From: Halichondria panicea
Lineage: Eukaryota > Porifera > Demospongiae > Suberitida > Halichondriidae
Assembly (NCBI RefSeq): GCF_963675165.1
Contig: NC_087383.1
Span: 3,564,979 to 3,628,978 of the forward strand
Reading direction: 5' to 3'
Length of the DNA stretch: 64,000 nt
Notes under the pieces: model-generated
Told to the model about the DNA's origin: nothing
The model's database searches: none
The model's input: only the letters and a program-made list of their open reading frames with translations
Program-made: the position numbers and the translations under genes
Part shown: positions 1-11,200 of the stretch, in pieces
How positions within the stretch are numbered: position 1 is the stretch's first letter
Layout: every line of letters starts with the position of its first letter

Positions 1-404
1 CGACATCACTCGCTGACGTATCCACTGAAGCAGAATACATTGGTGGTACTATTGATTAGTTTGCATCACTTACAGTCCACCCTGTTCTTTTCAATGTCAG
101 CATTTGAGAGATTCTTCCATTGCGAAGCAACAAAGTTTTCAATTATCCTGATTAGCAAGTAAATCGATAAATGCCAATTAATCAATCACTCCTACTTTTT
201 CAGTTGGTTTCCAATAGCAACCTTCTTCCTATCTACCTTGGAGCTAGTGGGTGACTGGAACACCTCTACCTTGGGCTCTGGAAAGGGAGGGGGGCATGTT
301 GTGGCAATAGCTAGAACCATCATTACCAAGTGGACATGCACGGAATTTTATTAAAATCTTACTGTAATGTTCAGCATTACCGTCGTACATTTGCACATTC
401 TTAC

Positions 405-951
405 CTACTCCATTGAGGTACTTGCTCATGGTCCTAACGTGCAGCATGATGACCAGAGGCTCTCTTACTTTGACTCCCCATGCCAGAGCTATGTTTTCCT
501 GTGGGGACGATTTAAACAATGAGTGAGAGTTCGAGAATTAAATGAGTGTGATCGTTAACAATATTGAGAGTTACGATTAACATTGAGGTTACGGAATCAA
601 CTCACATCCATGAAGTTATTGAGGTCAATGTTAAAGAAAATGTCCATTTCATCAATTCCAGCATGTATTCTACAATTGAGAACAGAAACGATCATTTACA
701 TTTCAAAGGTGCTCTGGCCATTATTGGTTACCTTGTCTCAATGGAGTTTCTTCCAAACAGCTGCTGAACTCGGATAACGTCCTCCTCTATGAGTGGGTGG
801 AGGGTGTCCTCCGTCTCGTAACCCTGGATACGGTAACAATCAGTAAATGTATACCCCTCTCACTAGAAAGTGAACTTACATCATATGAGTCAAAGTCGTC
901 ATCATCAAAGTCACTGGCATCGGTAGTGTATTCAGAGCTAGCTACGGATAC
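405..951 (-). CDS. PARP6/PARP8-like protein, N-terminal exons (partial)
   Basis: Four minus-strand exons join in phase: 951-880, 823-732, 669-606 and 498-405, each with AG acceptor and GT donor borders. The peptide starts with an acidic stretch (SDFDDDDFDSYD) and continues through HPLIEEDVIRVQQLF, EMDIFFNIDL, then AWGVKVREPLVIMLH and SKYLNGV. From knowledge of the family, this order matches the N-terminal region of human PARP6/PARP8, which has an acidic start, then HPQLDADIEAV, then the AWKV..EPIV.RL..SLSQYLDG stretch. Those proteins are mono-ADP-ribosyltransferases with a C-terminal catalytic domain. That domain would lie beyond the left edge and is not visible, so catalytic competence cannot be judged. 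The first exon was not found. The match is by remembered similarity only and is of moderate certainty. Confidence 0.55.
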
Positions 952-1557
952 CTGGGGGTACAGAAATTGTGGTCTACATGCAGGTGATCCTACAACACAG
1001 CCAGGTTAATAGTCTCCTTAAGTAGCTTGTGTTTCAACCTGTACTGGCAGGACACTTCTTTAAGTATTGTCACTGTTGGTCTGCCAGAAGGGTAACCGCT
1101 ATAACTTACACAAAGTGTGACACTTGCAGGTTTTACCACACTTAGGCATACAGTGTGTAGGGAGTCTCACCTGTGTGTTGAGCTGTAGGCAGTCTAGTTG
1201 GAAGCTCTCGGGAATGGTTAACTGACGCTCCCTGCACCAATCTGAGTGTGTATGTGTACGTGTAGGAGTAATGAGACTGCTTCAGGAAATAGGGTATTAA
1301 TGTTAATTACATATGCACCACATGACTACGGATCATACAAAGAGTTGTTATATATTATATACATGTACATGTGCATGTACATGTACATGTGCATGTACAT
1401 GCATTTCGTATTTACCAATTAATTAAAATGGCGTGCTAAAGAGAGACTCACCACTCACGAGCGACTTCAGTGCCCACTCTGCTGATTCTGACACTGAGCG
1501 TATGCCTCCTCCCTCCTGACAAACTACGACACCATCTGTGTGTACGGGGTAATCAGA

Positions 1558-1662
1558 GTGCATGTGTGTGTGTGTGGGTGTGGGGGCATGTGTGTGTGTG
1601 TGTGTGTGGGTGTGGGGGCATGTGTGTGTGTGTGTGGGTGTGGGGGCATGTGTGTGTGGAGG
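1558..1662. repeat. GT-rich minisatellite
   Basis: Three tandem units consist of a GT run followed by GGGTGTGGGGGCAT. The units differ in the length of the GT run. Confidence 0.9.
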
Positions 1663-2710
1663 GGGGTATAGATTACTAAGAGATATAAGCAGAGGAAAGG
1701 GGGAAGCTCCTTTGGTTGCAAGCTACTACTTAACAGACTACAAATGAAACACGATGAATTTTCGAAGTGTATATAATAAACAAAAATGTAGATATAGTAG
1801 AGGTTATATGTTTAGAAACTAACCCACACCCACAACACACACACCTACCGGGGTAGTCTGCTCCAGTGAGTATTGTGTAATGGCTGTTCAGCGATCTGTG
1901 GAGGTAGAAAACAACAAGGAGAGGACCAAAATAAAGTAGGCCTCTAAATAGCAGGAAGCATTGATAAGTGAATATGAAAATGTTGCGGGTCTTTCAATTC
2001 TGTTTACTAGTCAATAAGAGTAGAGATTCTCGTTAGTGCATGATTTCACACATAATTATTGTGCCTCACGAGTTTGTGGGATGCTCCAATAGAACCGCTA
2101 CAGTGTCCTCAGAGCATTCCAACACTGGGGGTATATACAAACGGTAAATTTCAATACTTGAAGTGTTAATCTAAACTTTTGTTAATCTAAAATTTAAATA
2201 TCTAACGTATAATTATATAAATTGAGAGCCTCAACATTTTTGTTTTCGTTTACGAGACTATGTATGAGCGAAATGTTCAAGATGTTTTTAAAGCTAGCTA
2301 GATCTCTAGCGCTAGTGAGGATTACCAGCTATACAACACAAATGCCTCACGTTTTGTGTAGACACTAGTAGCGCAGAGGAAGATGAGTTCTTCCATCTCC
2401 TGAGAACGCCTCCTTTGTGTAGCCATGTGATGATGTTATATGTATGAACTGGACCTGGCTAGGCTCAGCTCAGTCACAAAACAGCATGAAATAGTACCTG
2501 AAAAACAGGAGTGCAGCGATATACAATCATGTCAGCCATCATGCATCTGAAACACCTCAGAGAACTTAACCTACCGCAATTATCAATTGTCAGTGTAGAT
2601 TCTAGCCGTCTTATGACTTGACTCAAGAAGTCTGACCGTCACAAGTTTGTCTTCTCTAGCTCTAGCTCTGGCATGATGGGGCAAGATGTCTCTCAGGGAA
2701 AATCCCAATG

Positions 2711-2783
2711 AATCACCATAACTTAACCACACCCATGACATCAAAATTAATTACGGTGAATCGTGGGTGTGGTTATGGTGATT
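2711..2783. repeat. Short inverted repeat (hairpin or small element)
   Basis: AATCACCATAAC at 2711 and the stretch ACCACACCCA face TGGGTGTGGT and TATGGTGATT at 2764-2783. The arms are about 20 bases, with a 5-base insertion in the left arm and about 28 bases between them. No coding. Confidence 0.6.
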
Positions 2784-2975
2784 AAGTTTGAGCTACCCAC
2801 GCAATGAGCCGGAGATACTTTGGTACCCAAAAACGTAGCAACCAGAGTAGTATAGTGCTACTGCTACAGCAGCAAAATCAAACCTAGGTACACACAAGTA
2901 CAACTCTTGATATATTAAACGTACAAACAGGCTAGAGACAATGACACTGCTAATACGTTTGCAAAGAGACTATTT

Positions 2976-4018
2976 CTATAAATCAAGCGCCATCATATCC
3001 AGAAGAGCTTGAATGGTTGCTTCGTGTGCATTAGTAAACTCAGGGCCTGCACATCTAGCTAGGCCCATCTCCCCCTCCACTGACTCCAGACCATTGCATA
3101 CCAGGGGTTGGGGACACTCCAGATCATGGCAAGATCTACCAGTAAAGGCTGCTGCAGGGATGCCACAAGTAGAGAAAAATAGCTTGTCATTAACGAATGT
3201 CTCGCGACATGTTTGGCCATTAGGACATCGATTTGCATCGTCTGTACAATTGGTTCCAAGTATGGAGGTTGAACCGAGGCATGCAGTGGAGAAGAACTGA
3301 TCTGCTAGCTGTACACACTCGGCTGTTTGGGCAAGGAGAGTTGGTTTCGACATTGCATGCAGCCAGTTTGAAGACAAGAAGCAAGGAACAAACGACTATT
3401 ATCATAGATATCGATACATGCCTCGTTAGCCAGGTCAGTGCAAATAGTAGCACCTGAAGCACAGAAGAATGTATCGGCTGTAGGTAGACTGCTTGATTTT
3501 TCCTCGCTCAAACACTGTGCTACAGTGAGGCCTCGAGAGGGAATGTCTTGAGAGACACAAACAGTGCCTTTGGGACATCTCAGCTTATCACATGTCAGAG
3601 CAATGCTTAGCACACACTGAGGGATACCGAATTCCATCTCACTGCAAATTGTTCCTGATTCACATTGCAATTGCTCACAGCTCCTGGGAAAAACACATCT
3701 AGAATTGATGTACTGCCTACACCTAGGCGAACCAGAAGAGCATGATTCTGGCCATACTTGCTCTACACAAAATCGCTTCCCAGGACAGTTCCTATCACTA
3801 CATCTTCGCACTACACACTTGTCTGTCACTTCTCTACCTCTCCAGAAAAAAGTCGCCGTGCATTCTCTATTGCAGGGATTCACTCGGCATTCGGCATTGA
3901 GGTATCGGTCGCATTGTTCTCCCTCACACACATTAGGACAGTCTTGGACTGGGTTTGGGCACTCATCTTGCGAAAATGCAGCTGCTACTAGCATGAGGAC
4001 AATAATTACTATACTCAT
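2976..4018 (-). CDS. Secreted cysteine-rich repeat protein, frame change near the middle
   Basis: I do not recognise the family. The start ATG at 4018 opens a signal peptide (MSIVIIVLMLVAAAFSQ), followed by many cysteines in recurring blocks of the type C..L.C..G..C..., for example CDKLRCPKGTVC and CPNGQTC. No membrane span follows, so it is probably secreted. The first frame runs to 3305. The same pattern resumes in another frame and ends at 2976 (stop in MALDL). Two explanations fit. One is a 74-base intron at 3396-3323 (weak donor GTCGTT, acceptor ACAG), which restores phase. The other is two one-base frameshifts, because the stretch in between also shows the Cys pattern in a third frame (CPNSRVC). 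The 5' part of this gene is duplicated just upstream. The product is probably an extracellular disulfide-rich protein of unknown role. Confidence 0.6.
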
Positions 4019-5420
4019 ATTTAAATTTTTAGTAGCAAGGTATTGGTTCTTCGATTCTTGGAGTTAATTGTGTGAGGAGAAGGGTTAGAGCCTACCAAAT
4101 TAATATTGCATTCATTTGGTCAAGGGTCAAATGCATTCATCCTTTGTACTGGGAAATTATGCATGCATGTGGCTGCCTCAATAGAAACCATACACACTCA
4201 AGTACCGCAACACAGATGGCTTTATGACAATAGTAACCATAATGATGTGTCTGGTGTAACAATAATTATACACTATCACGAGACAGGAGATTGATCCCTT
4301 GAGATGATTCAAGTATCCAGAAAACAGTAGATCGATCTAATCATCCTGTCACTGAAACCTTGAGGATGCAATCATGCGAGAAGGTATAGCTATAATTATC
4401 CTGTCACCTCATTTTTGAAACCTTGCAGGATGCAATCATGCGTGCGAGAAGACTATAGGTGAGGTGACAGGGCTCGTGACAATTTCCTCCTCGATAAGGG
4501 TTCAATCTCATGACAATCATCACGCCATCTGACATGCATGCATGTGCATGACTGTATAGGTGTTTAATTTGGTCTACTTCCTTGGATTGATTTTCCCACT
4601 ATATACACGATGTATTATATAGGCTTGCAGGTATACTCACCTACATTTATAACAAGGGATCTCACATATACAAAATCGCATTGTTCTCCCTCACACACAT
4701 ATTAGGACAGTCTTGGACTGGGCCGTTTGGGCACTCATCTTGCCAAAATGCAGCTGCTACTAGCATGAGGACTATACTCATATTTAATTAGTAACAAGAA
4801 GAATTGTTGATTCTTGGAGTTAATTGTGTGAGGAGAAGGGTTACAACCTGCCAAATTTATCATTTGGTCAAGGGTCAAATGCATTCTAATTCCTTTGTAC
4901 TGGGAAATTATGCATGCATGCATGTGGCTGCCTCAATAGAAACCATACACACTCAGGTATAGGCAACACAGAATAAAGCCATTTGAGATGGCTTTATGAC
5001 CATAATGATGTGTCTGGTGCAAAAATCATGAGACAGGAGATTGAGCCCTTAAGATGATTCAGAAAACAGTAGATGGATCTATTATCATCCTGTCACTGAA
5101 ACCTTGAGGATGCAATCATGCCATGCAGAATATAATTATAGCTATAATTATCCTGTCACCTCACTTTTGAAACCTTGAGGATGCAATCATGCGTGCGAGA
5201 AGACTATAGGTGAGGTGACAGGGCTCGTGACAATTTCCTCCTCGATAAGGTTCAATCTCATGACAATCATCATGCCATTGCATGCATATGCATGACTGTG
5301 GGTGTTTATAATTTGGTCTATACTTCCTTGGATTGATTTTCCCACTATATATACACGATGTATTAGGCTTGCAAGTATACTCACTTGCATTTATAACAAG
5401 GGATCTCACATATACAAAAG
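3909..5420. repeat. Tandem segmental duplication, two units of about 0.75 kb
   Basis: Unit 1 (about 3909-4676) and unit 2 (about 4677-5420) are collinear and highly similar. Each begins with CGCATTGTTCTCCCTCACAC, carries the 5' end of the Cys-rich gene, then the same upstream DNA with GAGGATGCAATCATGCG twice, and ends with ACAAGGGATCTCACATATAC. Small indels separate the units, so the event is not brand new. The promoter region of the Cys-rich gene is therefore present twice. Confidence 0.85.
4677..4785 (-). pseudogene. Truncated second copy of the Cys-rich gene 5' end
   Basis: This piece matches the signal peptide and first cysteines of the gene at 2976-4018. It includes the stretch encoding the initiator and ALA-rich signal (CAGCTGCTACTAGCATGAGGA on the plus strand is shared). 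The copy stops at the duplication junction, so it can encode only a short N-terminal fragment. Small indels relative to the intact copy shift its frame. Confidence 0.7.
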
Positions 5421-6060
5421 CTATGCAATGTTGAGATATGTAAATTATGGCATGAAATACCATGCATGCATGAATGGCCACTGCATGTAGCATGCATAAA
5501 GTGTTATATATATATGCATCAACAAACTCACTGAGTTGCATGGTGTTGACATGATGAAAGCCTATAAAGCATTTTATTGCATGCATGTGCATGAGTACTG
5601 GAAATAACTCCAACTCTACACTTTTAATAATTAACGGCCATATTAATTTTTAATTGACCATGCATGGTAAACATAATTACCGGGCGTGACGTGGGAATTA
5701 ATTAGGACAATCTATACCATTGGCAAACACATTATATAGGTAAGTGACATTACAACATGCACACCTAGCTATACCCCTTACAACGCTTATGTAAACACAC
5801 ACCTATTTCACACATCAGAACATAATCAAAACTTCATGTTGAATCCTAGGGCAATAAGATTAATCACAATAATTATTATACAGAGGAAGTAATTTCTACA
5901 CTGTTTTACATTATGCTGTAGGTGAGCTCACCCATAATTATACTAAGAGGAAATGACTCTCATCACATTTCCTTACAGCAGCCTGATAGTGTTTAGTGGC
6001 TATATATAAGCTTCGAATTCAGCATTCATTCAACCAACTTCAGCTGCAGAGGCTAACCTC
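5421..6060. other. Intergenic, upstream of the MACPF-like copy 1
   Basis: No gene seen. The last 150 bases (GAGGAAATGACT.TCATCACATTTCC and the sequence after it) are shared with the region upstream of the second MACPF-like copy (14460-14690). The two copies therefore carry their 5' flank with them, probably including the promoter. Confidence 0.6.
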
Positions 6061-6068
6061 TCCACGAA

Positions 6069-7395
6069 ATGGAAAACATTGCACAGCAATATCTTGGCAG
6101 TGGCTAGCTACGATGTCTTTGGGGAGTACGCTGATGGAGTCAGCATTAAGAAGAGAGTTTTTGATCTCAACAAAGTACCTAAAAAAGACATACGAGGAAT
6201 CCCCAACACAAATGCCGATTACTTCTCAGTTAAAGGAGATAGTTACGAGGAATACCAGAGCAGTCTCACTGGAAAAGTAGGCCTCAAAACGTCTTATGGC
6301 TTGTTTTCTGGATCTGTGAAGCCCTCCTTCAGTACTAACAACCTGTCTATTCAGGAAAGCTCTTTTCTTTCTATCAAGCTTTTCATGCGCTACTCAACCT
6401 ACAAGCTACAAGTATCCTCAGGTTACTGAAGACTTCAACACTAAAGATGGAAAGTGGCTCATCCAGCAATATGGTGCAGCAGTTGTAATGGGTATAGATC
6501 TTGGTGGACAATGGTCAGACAATCTGACGGTGAGCAAGCTCTCTACTTCTGATGTTTCCGTCTCAATGGAAGCAGCATACGGGAGCTTTGTTTCTGGCAA
6601 TGGAAGTGCAGATATCATGGAGACTGTTAACAGCAAAGAATCGATTGCATCTCGCCAAGTTGTGGTTGTTGGAGGTGATCCACAGTATGCTCCAGGGCAT
6701 TTGGACGAGTGGCAAGCTTCAGTTGAGGATGACCCTGCTTTCATGAATTTCACACCTGATGGTTTAGTTTGGATCTGGGATTTTTCCCGGAGCACAAAGA
6801 AAAGCTAGAGCAAGGTTTTGACGAGTTTGCTCGGGACAATGCTCTGAATATCAACAAGAGGTATCTTGTACAATGCAAAACGGTGCAAGGGTACAAGTAT
6901 ACCAGCGACCGAGGATCGGGAGCAGACAAAGACTTAGACTTGTACAAGCCGTCAACCTCAGACTCTTACAAGTATGTTGGCGTAAATGGAAACAGCAACA
7001 ACTCGATAATTGTGCAGAAATCTCAACAACTCATAGCGCAATTCGTGAGCCGACAGGATGGCAGCAAATTTGGACTGACAAGAATTCAGGGAACGACTGT
7101 GACTACAATGTCTGGTTGCCGATTGCTCCACCTGACTACGTTGCCCTGGGTGTTTTCTGCAAATCAGGGTTCATAACCATAATCCGCCAAGTAAGAGTGA
7201 GGCTGCAGGTCTTGTGGTTGTACATAAATCACTTGGACAAAAAACCGATTTGGAAAAAAAGGAAGTTTGGAGTGACAAAGGAACTGGTGCTAAGTATGAT
7301 GTCATCCTCGGACGTCTGCCCCATGATTCCCTGTGGCCATTAAAAACCACCGACCCAGCTGCAGGCATACTGCCTACCATGCATGTACACTATCA
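6069..7395 (+). pseudogene. MACPF-like gene copy 1, with VPS62-like C-terminal part, broken
   Basis: The reading begins at ATG 6069 (MENIAQQYLGSG). It resembles the start of MACPF/perforin-like proteins, where an LG.GYDVFG-type motif is followed by a conserved beta-rich region. The C-terminal third carries VW.DKGTGAKYD and a TDKNSGNDCDYNVWLPI stretch, typical of VPS62-like repeats. Family members are secreted or stored pore-forming proteins. The frame is broken. A 4-base insertion after codon 12 gives an immediate TAG. About 20 bases present in the second copy are missing near 6410. A one-base loss at about 6787 shifts the frame again, and there is a further shift near 7190. Several open pieces remain. 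It is probably a pseudogene, although undetected short introns could explain one of the breaks. The family call is from motif memory. Confidence 0.6.
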
Positions 7396-8210
7396 AAGAC
7401 AAATACATGCATGGTTTAAATTTAGCATAATTATTTATAGCGTACTGAACTTGCATGCTAATAGCCATCCCTATAAATTTATATACTCAATTTAGCTGAA
7501 CCTTACGAGTTAATTTTCATTACATCTTTTACAGTTTATACGTCATCAATCTATAGTTGGGAACGCAATCGTTGGTTTTGTGCCTAACAGTTCATAGCAA
7601 CCTCGTATAATTATGCTTTATGTTATAGGAGCATAATTTATAGTATCTATATGTAGGAGTGTACAATCAATATTAACTATATATACGCCCTTGAAACTAT
7701 ATAAATAGGCACGCACCCTTCAGTTCACAATTTACATGCATCATGCATGCATGCCATGGCTCCTATAATTATGATGTCCACCTTTACTTGCAGTACAAGC
7801 AACAACCACGAAAATAAATCCGACTAATAATTATTATTGTTTAACCACGAAAGTTTTGACCCACAGAAATTATCTATTATAATATGCGATATATTAGATG
7901 TTTGTGGCAGGTTGTATACTGTCCCTATATTGATTAGATGACAGACTCACTAGTGGCTTAGATGACAGAGGAAAAGAAAGCAAACGTGTCTATCAGCTAT
8001 AATATAGCCTCTAGCCTCCATGCATGTAGAGTGACTCTCATGCATGTATCAATATTGACCATAAAAAATAATATGTTCACAAAAATGTTGCAGAGAACAA
8101 AACTACACATGTATAGATTGAGTGAGCATACTTAAAACAATTATACATGCAATAACACTTTTCGATCTGCTTATTATAAAATCATTGTCTTTTCAATAAT
8201 TCTCAGGGAG
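7396..8210. other. Intergenic between MACPF-like copy 1 and the 1183-residue gene
   Basis: AT-rich DNA with many TATAATTAT and GCATGCATG words. No gene seen. The 3' UTRs of the two convergent flanking genes probably lie here. Confidence 0.5.
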
Positions 8211-11200
8211 TCAGTAAGTGTCACTCTCCAGCAATGGTTCTCGGTAGTAGTCTGGAGTGAGCAATGACACCACGGAATGAGTTGGAGGGGTACTCTCTGT
8301 TTTAGAGTCATTCACACCGTTAATGTTTTCATACTCTCTACGTACACCAGTTCTGCAGCGACAAAGTGCCTTCACTTGAGTGTACCCTTGTACACAGATT
8401 ATTAGTAGGAATGTGAGAAATGCAATACCAACAGAAACACTAGCAAAAGCATTCTGAAAATGTTGGTTACTTGAGTACAAAAATCCTCCCCCAAGAATAA
8501 TCATATTGGCAACAAAGGAGGCCTCAATAATTGAAAGATACCATTTTCTATATGAGAAACCAACCACATAGAGCAATGGTGAAGACAAAGCTATAGTTAC
8601 GACAAGATTGATAGTAGGATCAATAGCTTGAATCACAACATTGGTAATGGCAAGTATCACACGTACTAGCAATGTCAATCCAATCCAGTACTGGTGCTTG
8701 TCTTTGAGGGGGCCGTAATGAGCATCAAAGAACGGCTTTAGTTTGTTAATCCATGAGATATTACCACATTTTCTTAGCCAGGGAACTAGCAGTATTGTTA
8801 CTGTATAAGGCAACCAGAATATTATCAGAGTAACTATTGCCGCTATGAAAAGGAATGAGTGGCGTATACCAAAATATGGAACATTACCATCTGCTAGCCA
8901 CACAACTCTCGTCCCACTAGGATAGTCAAGAATAGCAACACCCAATGATGTAATAATTGTACGGAGAAGCTTGGAGTACGAGAGTAGGAACAATGTAGCT
9001 AAAACATGAACTGAATTGTTGCCAAACAGTTTAGTAGCTTTGTCAGAATAGCGGCAAGCTAAAATGATGAGCCCGGCAATACTCCAAATGTAAAGAGGGA
9101 ACAAAAATTGCAGCCAAGTTTTCCAATACATATCCAGGCCACGAATAAAACAGGTTTCAATTCCAAGATCTAAATTGAGCCATGCCACAAATGTGACAAA
9201 AAAATGAAATAGAGAAGATGATTTGCGAATTGCATGAGGAAAGAAAATGCTTTGATTAGTCCACAGAATGTTAGCATACAAAAGCAGTCCATTGACAGCT
9301 CCTTTGGTTATTGTGAGATCAAACAGTTTAATGAAGAGCACTAACAACAAACCAGCAATTGCAAAGGGAATAAAGAAAGCCACGTATCCATTATCGGAGC
9401 AAGACAGACACTGAGGGCTACCCAAGGCTAAGCTGAGGTTTGGGGAACAACCTCCACACAGAACACCACTGTGATTGAAAGTACACTGACTGTCGGGCTT
9501 GTGCAGGTTGACAGCAATCTCTTCTATTTTACAGTAATCAAATGGGCAATATTTATATGCAACAACACCCGTCTCATTGTTTACAACTCCAGAGTAGCTC
9601 ACCCAGATAGTATCACTGCGTGTTATTAGCACCTCTCCATTGAAAATGACACATTTGGTTAAACCAATGTCCGTAAGTGTCCGGATACATTGGCATGACG
9701 ATTTTTTTAGGATAAGCCCTATAGGGCACTTCTGAAGAGTAATATTCAAGACTATATGTGTGGTGGCCAAATAGTAATCAATTTCATTGTTTTTTTCATA
9801 CTTCCTCATGGAATCATTGTCTAGAAAAAAGTAAGACTCTGCGTTATTATTAATTACATGAGATGAGAGAAAAAGCAAGCTAGTACCATAATAGTTTTCA
9901 GAGTATATTACATACTCTTCAAGTAAGCACTCTGCACTAGAAAGGATCTTTGTGGCTAAGTCATTTCGTACACCTGGATCTCCTTGAAATAGTGTTGCAT
10001 AAACTGATCCAACAGTAACACCTAAATCACCTCCAACCAGTGCCAAACTGACATTGAACTTCTCACCAGGAGCAACCTTTCTATGCTGGATAATATAAGA
10101 CAAATTAGCACACATTGGAATCCCATTATCATCACACAAGCAAACCCGTTTTGGATCAGAAGACACTGACGAATGATTTATTTTTGAGTTATTATCAAAT
10201 TGAAAAATATCAGCTTGAACTTCGTAGCTAGCATTTTGTCCATCAGGGGAAACTAAACAATCGGACTGTATGGAAGCTCCATAGATATTATTACCTCCGT
10301 TTGCTGCAATATTATCTTTAAAAATGATCAAGTTGTCTAGCTTGCTTCCATCAGCTACATTGTACTTTAAACAGATAACACATTTGGATGGCGTTGGATA
10401 ATTTCCAGGAAGCAACAATTTTTCATCCATTGGATTCTCCACATAAACAGCACCACCTTTATCAATTGCTGAGTTATTATCGAAAACTAATACTGAATTA
10501 TGAGTCAGATATAGTCTACTATTATACAAATATAGAGCCCCTCCGTGGTAACCTTGGTTATTTTTGAACACTGATTCATTGACTATGAATAAACACACTT
10601 CAGACATGATGAACGGAGAAATATCTAAATCTGTTGACTTTTCAAACCGACAATTGTCTATGAGAACTGTGGAAGGACCCATAACATTGAAGATACTGCT
10701 ATCAAAGCTAACATTCCTAACAGTACATTCCTTTGCAGAGCTAAAAAAAACCGGAGTATCATAAAAATTGCTGAGGTCAATTGAAATATCAGAAAAAAAT
10801 GCTTTGGAAAAAAATTCAGAATGATAAAATGAGCAATTTTTTACCCAAAGAAATCTTTCAAAATCTGGATTATTCAATGACGAAAAGTAAAAGTCATCAA
10901 AATGATTGTTTTCTAAAATGAGCTCAAAGCACTTATTTTTTACGATAGAAGGTGCTTCAGAAACTTTAACCGTAACCTGATCGCCTCCAGGACGGCTCAC
11001 ACAGTTTCTGATTGTTAGAGAGAATAAGCCGCCTCGATTAAGAACATAAACACTAAAACCATATGAGTTCGTAATAGATCCATTGAAGGAGCTATTTAGG
11101 GATATGATGATGATTGCGTTATTTAGGAAACAACATTCAGAAAAAGTTAAGATCACATTATCCATCTCTTTAAAATTGTACATGTTAATTTCAGCATAGT

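Larger units (their letters stand above)
952..2975. other. Gene-poor stretch upstream of the PARP-like exons
   Basis: No exon can be supported here, although the 5' end of the PARP-like gene probably lies within it. It holds an alternating ACATGT/GCATGT tract near 1358-1402, the GT-rich minisatellite at 1558-1662 and an inverted repeat at 2711-2783. The open frames at 1470-1750 are only low-complexity readings of the GT tract. Confidence 0.5.

Noticed and set aside
1470-1747. Open frames over the GT-rich tract on both strands
   Set aside because: Pure low-complexity translation (VCVCV, THTHT); no splice or coding pattern.
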